Of a DNA stretch of 64,000 nucleotides, positions 49,954 through 60,308 are shown piece after piece; position 1 is the first letter of the stretch; each line of letters begins with the position of its first letter. The position numbers and the translations under genes are program-made. The stretch is from Vibrio ezurae NBRC 102218 (GTDB lineage: Bacteria; Pseudomonadota; Gammaproteobacteria; Enterobacterales; Vibrionaceae): positions 62,001 through 126,000 of the forward strand of contig NZ_BATM01000001.1 in NCBI RefSeq assembly GCF_000467185.1. The letters are read 5' to 3'. The notes beneath the pieces are model-generated. The model did no database searches. It was not told the origin of the DNA and was given only the letters and a program-made list of their open reading frames with translations.

Positions 49954-52392
49954 TTAGAAGGTTCTACCAATTGTGAAAGTGAAGACCTCTTTGTCATCAC
50001 CCTCATAAATTTCAATCGGAGTCGCTAACGAGAACACTAATGGTCCCATCGGTGACATCCATTGTACTGCGGCACCCACTGATGCGCGGTACGCAAATGG
50101 GTCTGAATAATCATAATAATAATCAGAACCCGGTAAGTTTTTATCTACATCAACGTCGTTAAACTCTGTATCCCATACACTGGCGACATCGACGAATAAA
50201 CTCGTACGAAGTTGATTGCGGAAGCTATCTCCTGCAAATGGCGTTGGTACGATTAACTCCACACTACCCAACATAGTGGCGTTACCTCCGGCGGATTCAT
50301 CCGTTGCGGAATAACATGGGTTGTTGCCACCGGCGTTACCAGAACAGCCTGATGGATCATCGTATACCGCTTTCGGACCCGCACTGTTTGAACCAAAGCC
50401 ACGCAAGGTAGTGAAACCGCCCGCATAGAAGTTCTCATAGAATGGGAACAAGTTATCATTGCCACCCGTTTTGCCGTAACCATTACCATAACCTAAACGA
50501 CCACGAAGCAATAATGCAAAGGTTTGTTTATGGTTGAGCGGGAAGTACTGTCTCGCATCGTACTGAATTTTATAGTACTGCGCATCCGAACCCGGAACCG
50601 TAATTTTACCCGTTAAACGTTGGTGGTTACCCGACGTAGGGAAGATACTTCTGTTTAGATTATTACGCGTCCAAGTCAGAGAAACGTCAAAATCATCAGT
50701 TTCTAATGTATTTTCTATGGCGTTGTAGTTACTTCCTTGGGATTGAAGGAAGTTCTCTATCTGAACATAAGGGTCTAAGTTAGATAAACTGTTGTGTGTA
50801 TAACCAATACCCACTTCCACAAAGTTCAATTCATCAAATGGGAAACCCCAAGTTAAAGAGCCGCCGTAACTTTCATTGGTATAGTCAACAATGCCCGCCT
50901 CTGATGCTTCAAACTTGTTATAGAAAATCTTACCGCCCAAACTGACACCATCTAAGTTCCAGTATGGGTCACGATATTCTAGGCTGACGTTCTTTTGGTA
51001 ATCGTTCATCATGGCATTAATGCCCACACGATTACCGGTTCCTAAGAAGTTATCTTGCTGTAGACCGACTTGGAAGCTGATACCTGATTCAGTACCGTAG
51101 CCGATACCAAAGTTAACGCTACCTGAGTTGGCTTCTTTAACCGAATACACGACATCGACTTGGTCGTCCGTACCAGGTACACGCACGGTTTGTACATCTA
51201 CAGTTTCAAAGAAGCCGAGACGATTCAAACGTGTTTTACCAGTTTCAAGATTCTTAGAGTTAAGCCAACTGCCTTCCATTTGGCGCATTTCGCGACGCAA
51301 CACTTCATCTTTTGTTGAGTTGTTACCAACAAAGCGAATATCACGCACGTAAATACGGTTACCCGCTTCTACGTTTACGACCAATGAAACGGTGTGGTTC
51401 TCATCATCAAACTCAGGCACGGTGCGTACGTTAGGATAGGCGTAACCAGACTCACCCAACACGCGCTTAATCGACTCTTCCATTCCGGTAACCGCGCCGC
51501 CGCTATAAACGTCACCTTCCTTAAATGGATTCATCTTTTCAAATTCATCGCGCTTGCCGATGAGCTCGCCTTGAACTTTGACATCTTTAACCGTGTATTG
51601 TTCACCTTCGTCTAAGAAGAGAGTGATGTACACCCCTTTCTTATCAGGAGAGATCGCCACTTGGCTAGAGTCCACTTTAAACTTGAGATAGCCCTGATTC
51701 AGGTAATACGACTTCATTGCTTCGAGATCGCCAGCAAGAACTTGCTTTTGATATTTCTCATCAGCCATGAAGTTCCACCATGGCACGTCCACATTCAAGT
51801 TGAAACGAGACAACAGCTCACTGTCTGTGTAGACGGTATTACCAATAAAGTTAATTTGTTGGATTTTGGCTGAAACGCCTTCAGAGAACACAAACTTAAG
51901 ATCTGCACGGTTACGCGGTAGCGGTGTGACAACCGCTTGTACCGAAGCGTTGTATTTACCTACGCTGTAGTAAAAATCTTCAAGCCCTTTTTCTATGGTA
52001 CTTAACGCAGTGCGGTCTAACGCTTCGCCTACACGTACACCGGAAGAATTAAGGTTTTGTTGAAGCTGTTCTTCTTCAATCGCTTTGTTACCCGAAAAAG
52101 AAACGCTGGCGATAGTCGGACGCTCGGTTACACGAACCACCAAATCATTGCCGTCACGCATGACTTTTACATCTTCGTAGTTACCAGAACGGTACAACGA
52201 TTTGATGATGTCAGAAACATCTTTACTGCCAACAGTATCACCAACTCGAACGGGCATCTCCAATAAGGCTGCGCCGAGAGCAACACGTTGGAGACCTTCA
52301 ATTTTTATATCTTGGACCACAAAATTTTCTGCACCGTAAGCTGCACTACTTCCAAGTAGTAACGCGGTAAGCAGGATACGTTTTAGCGACAT
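49954..52392 (-). CDS. bamA: Outer membrane assembly factor BamA
   Basis: A protein of 812 residues with a signal peptide (LLTALLLGSSAAYGAE), five POTRA domains (about 22-425) and a 16-strand beta barrel ending in the aromatic residue of FTFTIGRTF. The conserved loop-6 motif reads LRGF rather than VRGF, with the key Arg kept, followed by a Gly/Asn-rich loop with two cysteines (PSGCSGNAGG and NPCYSA). BamA inserts beta-barrel proteins in the outer membrane; bamC is elsewhere in the window. Confidence 0.97.
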   Translation of the reverse strand: MSLKRILLTALLLGSSAAYGAENFVVQDIKIEGLQRVALGAALLEMPVRVGDTVGSKDVSDIIKSLYRSGNYEDVKVMRDGNDLVVRVTERPTIASVSFSGNKAIEEEQLQQNLNSSGVRVGEALDRTALSTIEKGLEDFYYSVGKYNASVQAVVTPLPRNRADLKFVFSEGVSAKIQQINFIGNTVYTDSELLSRFNLNVDVPWWNFMADEKYQKQVLAGDLEAMKSYYLNQGYLKFKVDSSQVAISPDKKGVYITLFLDEGEQYTVKDVKVQGELIGKRDEFEKMNPFKEGDVYSGGAVTGMEESIKRVLGESGYAYPNVRTVPEFDDENHTVSLVVNVEAGNRIYVRDIRFVGNNSTKDEVLRREMRQMEGSWLNSKNLETGKTRLNRLGFFETVDVQTVRVPGTDDQVDVVYSVKEANSGSVNFGIGYGTESGISFQVGLQQDNFLGTGNRVGINAMMNDYQKNVSLEYRDPYWNLDGVSLGGKIFYNKFEASEAGIVDYTNESYGGSLTWGFPFDELNFVEVGIGYTHNSLSNLDPYVQIENFLQSQGSNYNAIENTLETDDFDVSLTWTRNNLNRSIFPTSGNHQRLTGKITVPGSDAQYYKIQYDARQYFPLNHKQTFALLLRGRLGYGNGYGKTGGNDNLFPFYENFYAGGFTTLRGFGSNSAGPKAVYDDPSGCSGNAGGNNPCYSATDESAGGNATMLGSVELIVPTPFAGDSFRNQLRTSLFVDVASVWDTEFNDVDVDKNLPGSDYYYDYSDPFAYRASVGAAVQWMSPMGPLVFSLATPIEIYEGDDKEVFTFTIGRTF

Positions 52393-52437
52393 ATCGACTT
52401 CTAATTTCCTATAAAAATACGCTGTGAGATCTAAACA

Positions 52438-53793
52438 TTACAGACGCATAAAATCGTTTAAAATTGCGATAGACATTAGTGCAAACACTATAGCGCCACC
52501 GACGCGGTACCCCATTTCTTGAATTTTCTCTGGTACCGGGCGACGGGTAATCGCCTCGACCGCAAAAAACAACAGATGACCACCATCTAAAATGGGCAGT
52601 GGCATCAAGTTGATAATTCCTAAATTAATACTGATTAAGGCCAAAAAGCCTAAGAAATACACTAAGCCATAATCGGCTGTGGCTCCCGCACCTTTAGCAA
52701 TAGAGATAGGACCACTGAGATTATTCAATCCAACATCGCCTACCACCAACTTTTTCAGCATATTGAAGGTCAAAGATGTGACTTGCTTAGTTTTTTCAAT
52801 CGCTCGACCGATAGAATCTATAGGACCAAACCTTAGATCGAATCGATATTCGTCTGGCCAAGTGCCGACTTTTGGTGACACACCAGCAAACCCTACCGTC
52901 CCGTCAGCGCTCTCTCGAGTACCGGGAGTGAGCGTAATCGGTAATGTCATGCCATTGCGCTGTATTTCAAGTTGTAATGACCGGTCCGGATTATGGCGGA
53001 TAATGGAAGCAAAATCTTGCCACTCGCTCACAGAGTTGCCATTCACTGATAAAACAGTATCACCAATTTGTAATCCCGCCTTGTCAGCAGCGCCTCCCTC
53101 TTGAACATGTGCAAAGGTGAGATAAAGTTCAGGAGAGTAAGGTCTGAATCCCAAAGTCGTCATTGCCGACTCGGTTTCTAAATCAAAGTGCCAATCTTGA
53201 ATATCGAGAGTGACCGTCCTTTGTTGACCAATGTCGTCCGCTGATGCCACGGTCATGCTCATTTGCTTGTCGCCAATATGCGCAATTAAGCCCATATTTA
53301 CCGATTCCCAATCTGCTGTTTGGACGCCATCAATCGCTTTTAGTTCCATCCCCGGTTGGATTCCTGCTTGTGCAACAATGGAATTGGGAGTGACTTGACC
53401 AATAATGGGTTTTACGGCGGGAACGCCAATTAGAAAAACGAACCAGTATGCGACTAGTGCAAACAAAAAGTTCGCCATTGGGCCTGCGGCAACAATCGCA
53501 CTGCGCTGCCATAATTTCTTTTGATCAAAGGCGAGCGGTTTTTCATGCTCTGCCACCTCTTCAACTCGGCTATCAAGCATTTTGACGTAGCCACCAAGAG
53601 GTATCATGGAAATAGAGTATTCGGTCCCAGTCTTGCCTATTTTTTTCCAAATAGACTTACCGAAGCCGATAGAGAATTTATGAACTTTTACGCCACAACG
53701 GCGAGCAACCCAAAAATGTCCGTATTCATGCACGGCAACTAAGATGCCAAGTGCCACAATAAATGAAGCAAAATTCCATAAAGCGGAAGTCAT
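52438..53793 (-). CDS. rseP: Sigma-E regulator site-2 protease RseP
   Basis: A protein of 451 residues, the usual length. The zinc site is His22-Glu23-x-x-His26 in the first membrane segment (GILVAVHEYGHFWVARRCG), with the third ligand in LPILDGGHLLFF. Two periplasmic PDZ domains lie between about 125 and 310. It cuts RseA in the membrane after DegS, releasing sigma-E. It lies between dxr and bamA, the conserved order. Confidence 0.97.
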   Translation of the reverse strand: MTSALWNFASFIVALGILVAVHEYGHFWVARRCGVKVHKFSIGFGKSIWKKIGKTGTEYSISMIPLGGYVKMLDSRVEEVAEHEKPLAFDQKKLWQRSAIVAAGPMANFLFALVAYWFVFLIGVPAVKPIIGQVTPNSIVAQAGIQPGMELKAIDGVQTADWESVNMGLIAHIGDKQMSMTVASADDIGQQRTVTLDIQDWHFDLETESAMTTLGFRPYSPELYLTFAHVQEGGAADKAGLQIGDTVLSVNGNSVSEWQDFASIIRHNPDRSLQLEIQRNGMTLPITLTPGTRESADGTVGFAGVSPKVGTWPDEYRFDLRFGPIDSIGRAIEKTKQVTSLTFNMLKKLVVGDVGLNNLSGPISIAKGAGATADYGLVYFLGFLALISINLGIINLMPLPILDGGHLLFFAVEAITRRPVPEKIQEMGYRVGGAIVFALMSIAILNDFMRL

Positions 53794-53804
53794 TACATCA
53801 ATCC

Positions 53805-55001
53805 CTAATTTAGTTGCTCACTAGCAAAAGTACGTGCCATTTTATCTAGCTCAATCAAGCTTTCCAAGCTATCCAACTGATGAGCGTGTTCAGTTGCACA
53901 AACCTTGTTCATTACTCGTCGATTCACTTGTGCGATATCAGTGAATGCGATTTTTTGCTGTAAGAATGCCTGTACTGCAACTTCATTTGCCGCATTCAGT
54001 GCTGTGGTCGCATGCTGTCCACTATAACAAGCTTCAATCGCCAGTTCCAAACAAGGATAACGAGCAAAGTCGGGTTTAATGAAAGACAACTCTCCCATTT
54101 CGGTGAAGTCTAACGGCTTAACGCCTGCCTTCACACGATTTGGATAAGCGAGGGTTAATGCAATAGGGGTACACATATCTGGTTCACCCATTTGGGCTAA
54201 GGTTGAACCATCGTTGTACTGCACCATAGAATGAATCACAGATTGAGGGTGGATAACCACTTTCAGCTGCTCTTTACTCGCATTAAATAGCCAGCGCGCC
54301 TCAATGTACTCCAGCCCTTTATTCATCATACTCGCAGAATCAACAGAGATTTTAGGCCCCATAGACCAGTTAGGATGAGCAATGGCTTGTGCAGGCGTTA
54401 CCGATGCTAATGATTCAATATCACTGTATCTAAATGGCCCGCCAGAACCTGTTAATAAAATTTTATGTACGCCAGCTTTATCTAATTCACAGTGCCCTAA
54501 ATTGGTTTGAATACGTTCAGGCAGACATTGAAAAATCGCGTTGTGTTCGCTGTCGACAGGCATAAGCTCAGCGTTATATTTTTTCACTGCGTCGACAAAA
54601 AGCTGCCCAGACATCACTAACGCTTCTTTATTTGCCAATAGCACTCGTTTGCCGGCTTTTACTGCGGCCATCGTAGAGAGTAGACCGGCAGCGCCAACGA
54701 TCGCTGCCATAACCATATCCACCTCGGGTAACTCAGCAATATGGCAAAGCCCTTCTTCTCCCGCCAATACTTGAGCCTTGTTGCCAACGGCACGCAGTTC
54801 TTTTTGCAGCGCAAGTGCGGCCGATTTATCCGCCATAGCGACGTATTTAGGTCGCCACTGCTGGCACAAGGTAAACATTTGCACATGGTTAGTGCCCGCC
54901 CCTAATGCGTACACCTGATAATGCTCAGGGTTTTCAGCAATGACCTTTAAGGTACTACTACCGATAGAGCCAGTAGCGCCAAGTATTGTGATATTTTTCA
55001 T
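53805..55001 (-). CDS. dxr: 1-deoxy-D-xylulose-5-phosphate reductoisomerase
   Basis: A protein of 398 residues. The NADPH loop is [13 protein letters not shown] at the N-terminus, and the metal and substrate region is [14 protein letters not shown], followed by LTGSGGPFR and the [14 protein letters not shown] motif. It makes 2-C-methyl-D-erythritol 4-phosphate, the committed step of the MEP isoprenoid pathway, which feeds UppS two genes upstream. It is 11 bases upstream of rseP. Confidence 0.97.
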   Translation of the reverse strand: MKNITILGATGSIGSSTLKVIAENPEHYQVYALGAGTNHVQMFTLCQQWRPKYVAMADKSAALALQKELRAVGNKAQVLAGEEGLCHIAELPEVDMVMAAIVGAAGLLSTMAAVKAGKRVLLANKEALVMSGQLFVDAVKKYNAELMPVDSEHNAIFQCLPERIQTNLGHCELDKAGVHKILLTGSGGPFRYSDIESLASVTPAQAIAHPNWSMGPKISVDSASMMNKGLEYIEARWLFNASKEQLKVVIHPQSVIHSMVQYNDGSTLAQMGEPDMCTPIALTLAYPNRVKAGVKPLDFTEMGELSFIKPDFARYPCLELAIEACYSGQHATTALNAANEVAVQAFLQQKIAFTDIAQVNRRVMNKVCATEHAHQLDSLESLIELDKMARTFASEQLN

Positions 55002-55025
55002 GCTTATTGACTCGTCAAGTGCCGT

Positions 55026-55871
55026 TTACTGCAACATGAAATAAAGGATAGTAAATACAGGAAACGCTGCCGTTAAGCTGTCTACGCGATCCAGTACACC
55101 GCCATGTCCTGGAATGATATTACTGCTGTCTTTAATTCCGGCAACGCGTTTAAACATGCTTTCGACTAAGTCACCCAAAACAGAAATAACGACAGTGACT
55201 AAAGTCAGTAATATCATCAGCCAAGGCGTTGAAAATTCAAGCTCAAACCAAGTGGCGAAACCCCAGCCAACCAACAAAGCGACGACTAAACCGCCAACCA
55301 AACCTTCAATGGTTTTATTCGGGCTCACATGCGGTGCCATTTTATGCTTACCAAAGCGTTTACCCGTAAAGTAAGCGCCACTATCCGCGGCCCAAACTAA
55401 GGCACATACGTACATAACAAGCTTAGCGCCATAGTAGAAGTCAGCATCGAGATTGACCGCTCTTAGCGCCACAATACTCCAGAAAAACGGCAATAATGTA
55501 AGCAAACCAAACGCAAACCTTAGAATGTCTGATTCTTTCCATAATGGGGCACTTTTCGGGTAAGTAATGGCCAATCCACTCGCGACAATCCACCAGATTG
55601 CGCCAATTAATATCACCACAGCTAACGCCCCACTTAATTCAGGGGACAGTACGGATTGAGAAGGTATGCAGGAAAAAGAGGTGAGAAAGCCAGTCAACAG
55701 CAAAATCATTTTGGTTGCACGATTGCCTGATTCAATAAATTGGGTCCACTCCCACAAGCCAATCAAAGTAATAGCGCCTAGCATCAGCATAAAACCAATA
55801 AATGGCAGCTGAAAGACGCCTAAAATGACCAGAGGGCCGAGGATTAAAGCCGTTATAATACGTTGCTTCAA
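55026..55871 (-). CDS. cdsA: Phosphatidate cytidylyltransferase
   Basis: I start it at TTG 55871 (LKQRIITALILGPLV), with AAGGAAG five bases upstream, giving 281 residues; the longer frame runs back through the end of uppS. It is a polytopic membrane enzyme (about eight hydrophobic segments) that makes CDP-diacylglycerol from CTP and phosphatidate. The family signature is the C-terminal SMFKRVAGIKDSSNIIPGHGGVLDRVDS. TTG starts are uncommon but the ribosome site supports it. Confidence 0.94.
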   Translation of the reverse strand: MKQRIITALILGPLVILGVFQLPFIGFMLMLGAITLIGLWEWTQFIESGNRATKMILLLTGFLTSFSCIPSQSVLSPELSGALAVVILIGAIWWIVASGLAITYPKSAPLWKESDILRFAFGLLTLLPFFWSIVALRAVNLDADFYYGAKLVMYVCALVWAADSGAYFTGKRFGKHKMAPHVSPNKTIEGLVGGLVVALLVGWGFATWFELEFSTPWLMILLTLVTVVISVLGDLVESMFKRVAGIKDSSNIIPGHGGVLDRVDSLTAAFPVFTILYFMLQ

Positions 55872-55881
55872 GGCTACTTCC

Positions 55882-56637
55882 TTATTTGTTATCCATGAGT
55901 GCTTTGATCTGCTCTCCGGTACAACCAAAGCGACGCTCGCGATTGATATACCAAGAGATAGCTTCGGCTAAGCCGTCTTCATCAAAGTCAGGCCAGTGTT
56001 TGTCACAGAAATAAAATTCTGCGTACGCCACTTGCCATAATAAAAAGTTACTGAGGCGAGATTCGCCACTGGTACGAATCAATAGATCCACATCAGGCAA
56101 ATCTGCGAGGCATATTTCTTGTGAAATCAGATCTTCGGTAATGTCAGTGGGTTGTATCTCACCACGTATTGCTTTTTCAGCAATGCGTTTTGTTGCCTGT
56201 GTAATATCCCATTTACCACCGTAGTTGGCCGCCACATTGATAACCAATCCAGTATTATCTTGTGTCAGTGCTTCTGCTTCCGCTATTTTTTTCTGTAAAC
56301 GAGAATTAAACCCCGTTTTATCGCCAATGATTCTCAGTTTAAGATCATTTTTATGTAATCGCTTCACTTCGGTAGAGAGCAAAGTGATAAATAATTCCAT
56401 TAATAGACTGACTTCTTCTTGTGGTCGGCGCCAATTTTCACTGCTAAACGCAAATAGAGTCACTGACTTAATACCCAGCTTAGCGGCTGCGGTAATGGTT
56501 TTTCTGACTGCGTTCACCCCTTTCTTATGGCCATAAACTCTAGGTTTGCCATGAGATTTCGCCCAACGTCCATTTCCATCCATGATGATGGCAACGTGTT
56601 GAGGAATTGAGCTAGGTGTTACTGAAGTGTCAGACAT
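55882..56637 (-). CDS. uppS: Undecaprenyl diphosphate synthase
   Basis: A protein of 251 residues with the catalytic Asp20 in [14 protein letters not shown], the SENWRRP motif and the C-terminal [27 protein letters not shown] segment. It adds isoprene units in cis to make undecaprenyl diphosphate, the lipid carrier for peptidoglycan and O-antigen. It is followed ten bases later by cdsA and preceded by a terminator after frr. Confidence 0.97.
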   Translation of the reverse strand: MSDTSVTPSSIPQHVAIIMDGNGRWAKSHGKPRVYGHKKGVNAVRKTITAAAKLGIKSVTLFAFSSENWRRPQEEVSLLMELFITLLSTEVKRLHKNDLKLRIIGDKTGFNSRLQKKIAEAEALTQDNTGLVINVAANYGGKWDITQATKRIAEKAIRGEIQPTDITEDLISQEICLADLPDVDLLIRTSGESRLSNFLLWQVAYAEFYFCDKHWPDFDEDGLAEAISWYINRERRFGCTGEQIKALMDNK

Positions 56638-56678
56638 AAAGAAGATATTGAATAATTAACAGGTGGGAGATAATAGCA

Positions 56679-56714
56679 GAAAAAAACGCTGCACTGTAGA
56701 TGTGCAGCGTTTTA
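56679..56714 (-). terminator. Intrinsic terminator after frr
   Basis: A perfect 12-base-pair stem (AAAACGCTGCAC / GTGCAGCGTTTT) with a seven-base loop and a run of T residues on the minus strand. It separates frr from the uppS-cdsA-dxr block. Confidence 0.9.
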
Positions 56715-56739
56715 ACAATCAATCGACAGTCAGTTTTGC

Positions 56740-57297
56740 TTAAACTTCCATCAACTCTTTTTCTTTTGCAGCAAGAACTTCATCAACGTTCTTAACAGCA
56801 ACGTCAGTCAGTTTTTGAATTTCTTCTTGTGCTTTACGATCTTCATCTTCAGAGATTTCTTTATCTTTTAAAAGCGCTTTAAAATCACTGTTTGCGTCAC
56901 GACGGATATTACGGATTGCAACACGTGCACCTTCAGCTTCGCCACGAACGATCTTAACTAGATCCTTACGACGCTCTTCTGTTAGCGGTGGAAGTGGTAC
57001 ACGGATAACCGTACCCGCAGACATAGGGTTTAGACCTAGATCTGATTGTAGAATTGCTTTTTCAACTTTAGGCGCTAATTCTCTATCAAATACCGTGATG
57101 GCTAGAGTACGAGCATCTTCAGCAACTACGTTTGCTACTTGGTTAAGAGGCGTTGGTGCACCGTAGTACTCTACTGAAAGACCAGATAGAAGACTTGGGT
57201 GAGCACGACCAGTACGTACTTTTGAAAGAGTGTTCTTTAGCGCTTCAACGCTTTTGTCCATACGCTGTTGCGCATCTTGCTTGATTTCGTTAATCAC
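56740..57297 (-). CDS. frr: Ribosome recycling factor
   Basis: A protein of 185 residues, the standard length, all helical domain I ([25 protein letters not shown]) with a central domain II (about 30-105, [23 protein letters not shown]: [18 protein letters not shown]). With EF-G it splits the ribosome after termination. It is 61 bases after pyrH on the same strand, the usual tsf-pyrH-frr order. Confidence 0.97.
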   Translation of the reverse strand: MINEIKQDAQQRMDKSVEALKNTLSKVRTGRAHPSLLSGLSVEYYGAPTPLNQVANVVAEDARTLAITVFDRELAPKVEKAILQSDLGLNPMSAGTVIRVPLPPLTEERRKDLVKIVRGEAEGARVAIRNIRRDANSDFKALLKDKEISEDEDRKAQEEIQKLTDVAVKNVDEVLAAKEKELMEV

Positions 57298-57358
57298 GAT
57301 TTCACCTTTGAAATTATCTAGGCCAAATACATGGCCATGCTAAGTTGTGCTAGGGCGA

Positions 57359-58090
57359 TTATTCAGCGCTGCTGATAAGAGTACCTTCAGCTTCACCCAT
57401 CACCACGCGACGCAGTGCGCCTGGCTTGTTCATATTAAATACGCGAATTGGCATGTTGTGATCGCGTGCCAATGTAAATGCGGCTAGATCCATAACTTTA
57501 AGCTCTTTATCTAGAACTTCATTGTACGTTAACTGGCTGTAAAGTTCAGCGTCTGGGTTCTTTGCAGGGTCAGCATTGTATACGCCGTCAACTTTTGTTG
57601 CTTTTAATACAAGATCCGCTTCGATTTCGATGCCGCGTAGACATGCTGCTGAGTCTGTAGTGAAGAACGGGTTACCTGTACCTGCAGAGAAGATCACTAC
57701 ACGGCCTTGACGTAATTCGCGAATCGCATCCGCCCAGTTGTAGTCGTCACACACGCCTTTCAGTTGAATCGCAGACATTACGCGAGCGTTAACATAAGCA
57801 CGGTGAAGAGCATCGCGCATTGCAAGGCCGTTCATTACGGTTGCCAGCATACCCATGTGATCGCCTACTACGCGATTCATGCCTGCTTCTGCAAGACCTG
57901 CGCCACGGAAAAGGTTACCACCGCCGATCACAACACCCACTTCGACACCCAGTTCAACTAACTCTTTTATCTCCTGAGCCATACGCTCAAGAATCGTTGG
58001 ATCAATACCAAAACCTTCTGAGCCCTGTAGAGCCTCACCACTCAGTTTTAATAGGATACGCTGATATGCTGGTTTAGGATTTGTAGTCAT
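57359..58090 (-). CDS. pyrH: Uridylate kinase
   Basis: A protein of 243 residues of the amino acid kinase fold. It phosphorylates UMP to UDP and is allosterically controlled by GTP and UTP. Motifs are [33 protein letters not shown], and the C-terminal GTLISSAE. The uracil salvage enzyme Upp, which makes its substrate, is in the same window. It is separated from tsf by a terminator-like hairpin. Confidence 0.97.
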   Translation of the reverse strand: MTTNPKPAYQRILLKLSGEALQGSEGFGIDPTILERMAQEIKELVELGVEVGVVIGGGNLFRGAGLAEAGMNRVVGDHMGMLATVMNGLAMRDALHRAYVNARVMSAIQLKGVCDDYNWADAIRELRQGRVVIFSAGTGNPFFTTDSAACLRGIEIEADLVLKATKVDGVYNADPAKNPDAELYSQLTYNEVLDKELKVMDLAAFTLARDHNMPIRVFNMNKPGALRRVVMGEAEGTLISSAE

Positions 58091-58204
58091 GAAGTATACC
58101 TTCTAAAAGAGTTATCGATTAACAGTTGAGAATAGAGACTCACTGATCTTGGAAAGATAGGTTGAATCCCAATTCTGAACCACTAAATAGTAGCGTTTAT
58201 TCGT

Positions 58205-58236
58205 AAAAAGACCGCAGCATAAGCCACGGTCTTTTA
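58205..58236 (-). terminator. Intrinsic terminator after tsf
   Basis: A nine-base-pair stem (AAAAGACCG / CGGTCTTTT) with a 12-base loop, followed on the minus strand by TTTTTA, 20 bases after the tsf stop. Confidence 0.82.
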
Positions 58237-58257
58237 AAATATTAACAAGGCTATAAA

Positions 58258-59100
58258 TTAACCTTTTTGAACCGCTGCTACTTCGTCAGCAAAGCTCATT
58301 TCGGCAGCTTTCTCGATGCCTTCACCTACTTCTAAGCGAACGAAATCAGATACTGATGCGCCACGCTCTTTTAGGATTTCACCAACAGATTTCTTAGGTT
58401 CCATAACGAACGCTTGACCTGTTAGAGAGATTTCGCCAGTGAATTTCTTCATGCGGCCAACAACCATTTTTTCAGCGATAGCTTCTGGTTTGCCTTCGTT
58501 CATTGCGATTTCAACTTGAACCGCTTTTTCTTTCTCAACAACTTCAGCTGGTACGTCTTCTGGGTTTAGGAACTCAGGACGAGAAGCAGCAACGTGCATT
58601 GCTACGTGCTTAAGTGTTTCTGCGTCGCCTTCACCAGCAACAACTACACCGATTTTCTCACCGTGACGGTAAGAAGCGATAGCAGTACCTTCAACGTACT
58701 GTACGCGACGGATGTTGATGTTTTCGCCGATTTTAGCAACTAGAGCAATACGAGTGTCTTCGAATTGTGCTTGAAGTTCTTCAGCAGTCGCTTTAGAAGC
58801 TAGAGCAGCGTCAGCTACTTCGTTTGCAAATGCAGTGAAGCTTGCATCTTTAGCAACGAAGTCAGTTTGACAGTTAACTTCAAGAAGAACAGCAACGCCG
58901 TTTGCATCTTTAACAATGATTTTGCCTTCAGCAGCTACGTTACCTGCTTTCTTAGCAGCTTTAGCAGCGCCTGATTTGCGCATGTTTTCAATTGCTAGTT
59001 CGATATCACCGTCAGTCTCGTTAAGAGCCTTTTTACAGTCCATCATACCTGCGCCAGTACGGTCGCGCAGTTCTTTTACTAGAGCAGCAGTTACAGCCAT
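58258..59100 (-). CDS. tsf: Translation elongation factor Ts
   Basis: A protein of 280 residues with the N-terminal domain [21 protein letters not shown], the [13 protein letters not shown] motif that inserts into EF-Tu, and a coiled-coil and C-terminal module. It exchanges GDP on EF-Tu. It is downstream of rpsB, separated by 130 bases with a hairpin, and upstream of pyrH, the conserved order. Confidence 0.97.
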   Translation of the reverse strand: MAVTAALVKELRDRTGAGMMDCKKALNETDGDIELAIENMRKSGAAKAAKKAGNVAAEGKIIVKDANGVAVLLEVNCQTDFVAKDASFTAFANEVADAALASKATAEELQAQFEDTRIALVAKIGENINIRRVQYVEGTAIASYRHGEKIGVVVAGEGDAETLKHVAMHVAASRPEFLNPEDVPAEVVEKEKAVQVEIAMNEGKPEAIAEKMVVGRMKKFTGEISLTGQAFVMEPKKSVGEILKERGASVSDFVRLEVGEGIEKAAEMSFADEVAAVQKG

Positions 59101-59136
59101 TCTCTAATTCCTCAAGTTGATTCAAAAGGTAAAATT

Positions 59137-59160
59137 CAGGGGCCTAAATTGGGGCCCCTG
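59137..59160 (-). terminator. Stem-loop in the rpsB-tsf gap (attenuator)
   Basis: An eight-base-pair GC-rich stem (CAGGGGCC / GGCCCCTG) with an eight-base loop, followed on the minus strand by AATTTTA. Escherichia coli has a partial terminator at this place; a similar role in setting the S2 to EF-Ts ratio is inferred. Confidence 0.65.
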
Positions 59161-59230
59161 ATGTATACTAGCACTTAGTCTTTGTTAATCGGTATTCCGA
59201 CAAACAACTAAGTGTGACGCGGAGCAGATA

Positions 59231-59962
59231 TTATTCAGCTTCTTCTACGAAACCGTCTTTATCAGCAGCAGTTGCAACGTCTTTGTTACGACCTTCAGTC
59301 ACAGCTAGTGCAGCCGCGTTAAGGTATAGTTGTACCGCGCGGATTGCATCGTCGTTACCAGGGATGATGTAATCAACACCGTCTGGATCAGAGTTAGTAT
59401 CTACAACAGCGTATACAGGGATACCTAGGTTGTTCGCTTCTTTAACTGCGATGTGTTCGTGATCAGCATCGATAACGAATAGAGCGTCAGGTAGACCGCC
59501 CATGTCTTTGATACCACCAAGAGATTTCTCTAGCTTCTCCATTTCGCGAGTACGCATTAGAGCTTCTTTCTTAGTTAGTTTCTCAAAAGTACCGTCTTGA
59601 GCTTGAGCTTCAAGTTCTTTTAGACGCTTGATTGATTGACGAACAGTTTTGTAGTTAGTCAACATACCACCTAACCAGCGGTTGTTAACGTAGAATTGGT
59701 TGCTTGCGATAGCAGCTTCTTTAACAGCTTCAGATGCAGCGCGTTTAGTACCAACGAAAAGAACTTTACCTTTTTTCTCGCCAACTTTAGCAATTTCAGC
59801 TAGAGCGTCGTTGAACATAGGAACAGTTTTTTCTAGGTTGATGATATGAACCTTGTTACGAGCACCAAAGATGAATGGTTTCATTTTTGGGTTCCAGTAA
59901 CGAGTTTGGTGACCGAAGTGAACACCAGCTTTTAGCATATCGCGCATTGATACAGTTGCCAT
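59231..59962 (-). CDS. rpsB: Ribosomal protein S2
   Basis: A protein of 243 residues beginning [27 protein letters not shown], which is the S2 signature. Other family segments are [26 protein letters not shown] and the C-terminal [24 protein letters not shown]. It is part of the 30S head-body region and recruits S1. The start has an AGAGGAT site. Its long leader is probably the target of S2 feedback. Confidence 0.98.
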   Translation of the reverse strand: MATVSMRDMLKAGVHFGHQTRYWNPKMKPFIFGARNKVHIINLEKTVPMFNDALAEIAKVGEKKGKVLFVGTKRAASEAVKEAAIASNQFYVNNRWLGGMLTNYKTVRQSIKRLKELEAQAQDGTFEKLTKKEALMRTREMEKLEKSLGGIKDMGGLPDALFVIDADHEHIAVKEANNLGIPVYAVVDTNSDPDGVDYIIPGNDDAIRAVQLYLNAAALAVTEGRNKDVATAADKDGFVEEAE

Positions 59963-60145
59963 TTTATAATCCTCTATTGGGGTTAGGCCTCCACATTCCC
60001 CATGAATTCGACTCCCTCAATTTGCTTAAGCAAACCGTGGAGCACCCCGAAACATGTGTCGAAATGTGTGTGATTTAAATTAAGTAAGTTTATGAGTTAG
60101 GTCGCCATATCGCCCTAACAAGTAGGAAGACAATGGAATCTATCT
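59963..60145 (-). promoter_or_regulatory. Structured 5' leader of rpsB (probable S2 autoregulatory region)
   Basis: About 180 bases separate the candidate promoter from rpsB. The RNA can form several helices: GTTAGG with CCTAAC around 60096-60119, the self-complementary TTTGCTTAAGCAAA at 60021-60034, and a long-range CTCCAC/GTGGAG pair (59989-59994 with 60037-60042) close to the ribosome site. In Escherichia coli S2 represses its own leader translation, and the layout here is consistent with that. The binding itself is inferred. Confidence 0.55.
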
Positions 60146-60183
60146 CGGCGCGCTTTATACCATATTTTTCGGTCTAATTACCA
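60146..60183 (-). promoter_or_regulatory. Candidate rpsB promoter with GC-rich discriminator
   Basis: On the minus strand TATAAA (60159-60154) is followed by GCGCGCCG, the discriminator type of stable RNA and ribosomal protein promoters that respond to ppGpp. The -35 (TGGTAA, 60183-60178) is weak, with an 18-base spacer. Confidence 0.55.
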
Positions 60184-60245
60184 GAAATATCCTGTTTATT
60201 TTACTTTTAAGACTAAAGATGTCGCTAGCTGAGTTTTATTTTCAT

Positions 60246-60273
60246 TTGCGAGTAAGCGCAGTATTGTTAGAAT
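60246..60273 (+). promoter_or_regulatory. Candidate map promoter
   Basis: TTGCGA (60246-60251) and TAGAAT (60268-60273) with a 16-base spacer are four and five matches to the sigma-70 hexamers, 36 bases before the map start. Confidence 0.5.
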
Positions 60274-60308
60274 AAAGGCAATTGTAGCAAGAGTTAACTG
60301 AGTACAGC

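Noticed and set aside
51760..51800. GGAACTT on the minus strand inside bamA as an internal sigma-E promoter for skp
   Set aside because: The only TCAAA downstream is 18 bases away, outside the usual sigma-E spacing, and it is over 1.8 kb from skp.
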